Shown: in pieces, positions 63,857 to 64,000 of the stretch | Numbering within the stretch: the first letter of the stretch is position 1 | Layout of the letters: each line of letters starts with the position of its first letter | NCBI RefSeq assembly: GCF_019956415.1 | Contig: NZ_JAHBDK010000020.1 | Coordinates: 310,001-374,000 of the forward strand | DNA length: 64,000 nucleotides | Direction of reading: 5' to 3' | Origin: Pseudomonas sp. GL-B-19 | Lineage (GTDB): Bacteria; Pseudomonadota; Gammaproteobacteria; Pseudomonadales; Pseudomonadaceae | Notes under the pieces: model-generated | Told to the model about the DNA's origin: nothing | The model's input: the letters and a program-made list of their open reading frames with translations, nothing else | Databases searched by the model: none | Translations under genes and position numbers: made by a program

Positions 63857-64000
63857 ATGACTCTTTCCACTGCGCGCCCTTTGTTGGGCTGCATCGCCGA
63901 TGACTTCACCGGCGCCACGGATCTCGCCAATATGCTGGTGCGCGGCGGCATGCGCACGGTGCAGAGTATTGGTATTCCCGGCACCGAAGTGGCAGCAGGG
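63857..64000 (+). CDS. otnK: 3-oxo-tetronate kinase, N-terminal part (runs off window)
   Basis: The first 48 codons are present. LLGCIADDFTGATDLANMLV is the hallmark N-terminus of the four-carbon acid sugar kinase family (Asp-Asp-Phe-Thr-Gly). It lies 10 bases after ltnD and would phosphorylate the oxo acid produced there. The remainder lies beyond position 64000. Confidence 0.88.
   Translation, partial: MTLSTARPLLGCIADDFTGATDLANMLVRGGMRTVQSIGIPGTEVAAG

Overview
The window looks like a chromosomal segment of a Pseudomonas, most likely of the P. fluorescens group. The evidence is the GC-rich coding style with short SD-led, often overlapping genes, intergenic REP/REPIN repeats of pseudomonad type (GCGAGCAGGCTCGCTCCCACA-like), and a typical gene set: mdtNOP-like efflux, carboxynorspermidine-route polyamine genes, the glutamylated-putrescine pathway, CstA plus a YbdD-like protein, and two large MscS-type channels. 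No tRNA, rRNA, CRISPR array, phage gene or intact insertion sequence was seen.

Layout. 1-1518: end of a pqi (MCE/intermembrane lipid transport) operon on the minus strand, with PqiA split into two single-domain proteins. 1762-6620: ytcA-mdtN-mdtO-mdtP-type efflux operon. 6763-10717: a dihydrofolate-reductase-like protein, then a minus-strand set of COG4705 membrane protein, small lipoprotein, OmpR-type regulator and sensor kinase, with a terminator placed directly before the regulator. 11054-15849: phospholipase D/cardiolipin synthase-like lipoprotein, a methyltransferase/DUF2252 pair, and a secreted Gly-rich protein with an unusual tandem 11-residue repeat. 16273-22056: MFS exporter, AraC/VOC pair, threonine dehydratase-like enzyme, single receiver protein, glutamate symporter.

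22323-34744 is dominated by polyamines: carboxynorspermidine decarboxylase and synthase, a GAF-GAF-GGDEF-EAL protein, an Aer-type chemoreceptor, then a catabolic operon (puuA-like, potF-like, puuB-like) with a divergent AraC regulator. 35003-37274 encodes a two-component pore-forming toxin of the XaxAB/YaxAB family. 37508-44229 holds a large MscS channel, a glycine-zipper protein and a second tripartite efflux operon. 44308-48899 is a NarL-type two-component system facing cstA and a YbdD-like gene, with a cluster of TACGTA palindromes between them. 48831-49755 is a scar: the last 23 codons of the YbdD-like gene are repeated 850 bp downstream, flanking a small AT-richer gene. 49914-59878 holds a second MscS channel, solute-binding protein, PotE-like transporter, small K+ channel, PPK2, SulP transporter, YiaV/YiaW pair and a TRIC-type protein. 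59913-64000 holds an alcohol dehydrogenase, a RidA remnant abutting a 5'-truncated diguanylate cyclase (deletion scar), and the start of a threonate-type pathway (ltnD, otnK).

The window is mostly ordinary core and accessory Pseudomonas chromosome. The best leads are the hendecad-repeat secreted protein with an AlgU-like promoter, the XaxAB toxin with a strong inverted repeat before its start codon, the YbdD-end duplication, the attenuator-like terminator before the two-component system, and the TACGTA cluster upstream of cstA. All functions are assigned by reading the sequence; no database search was run.
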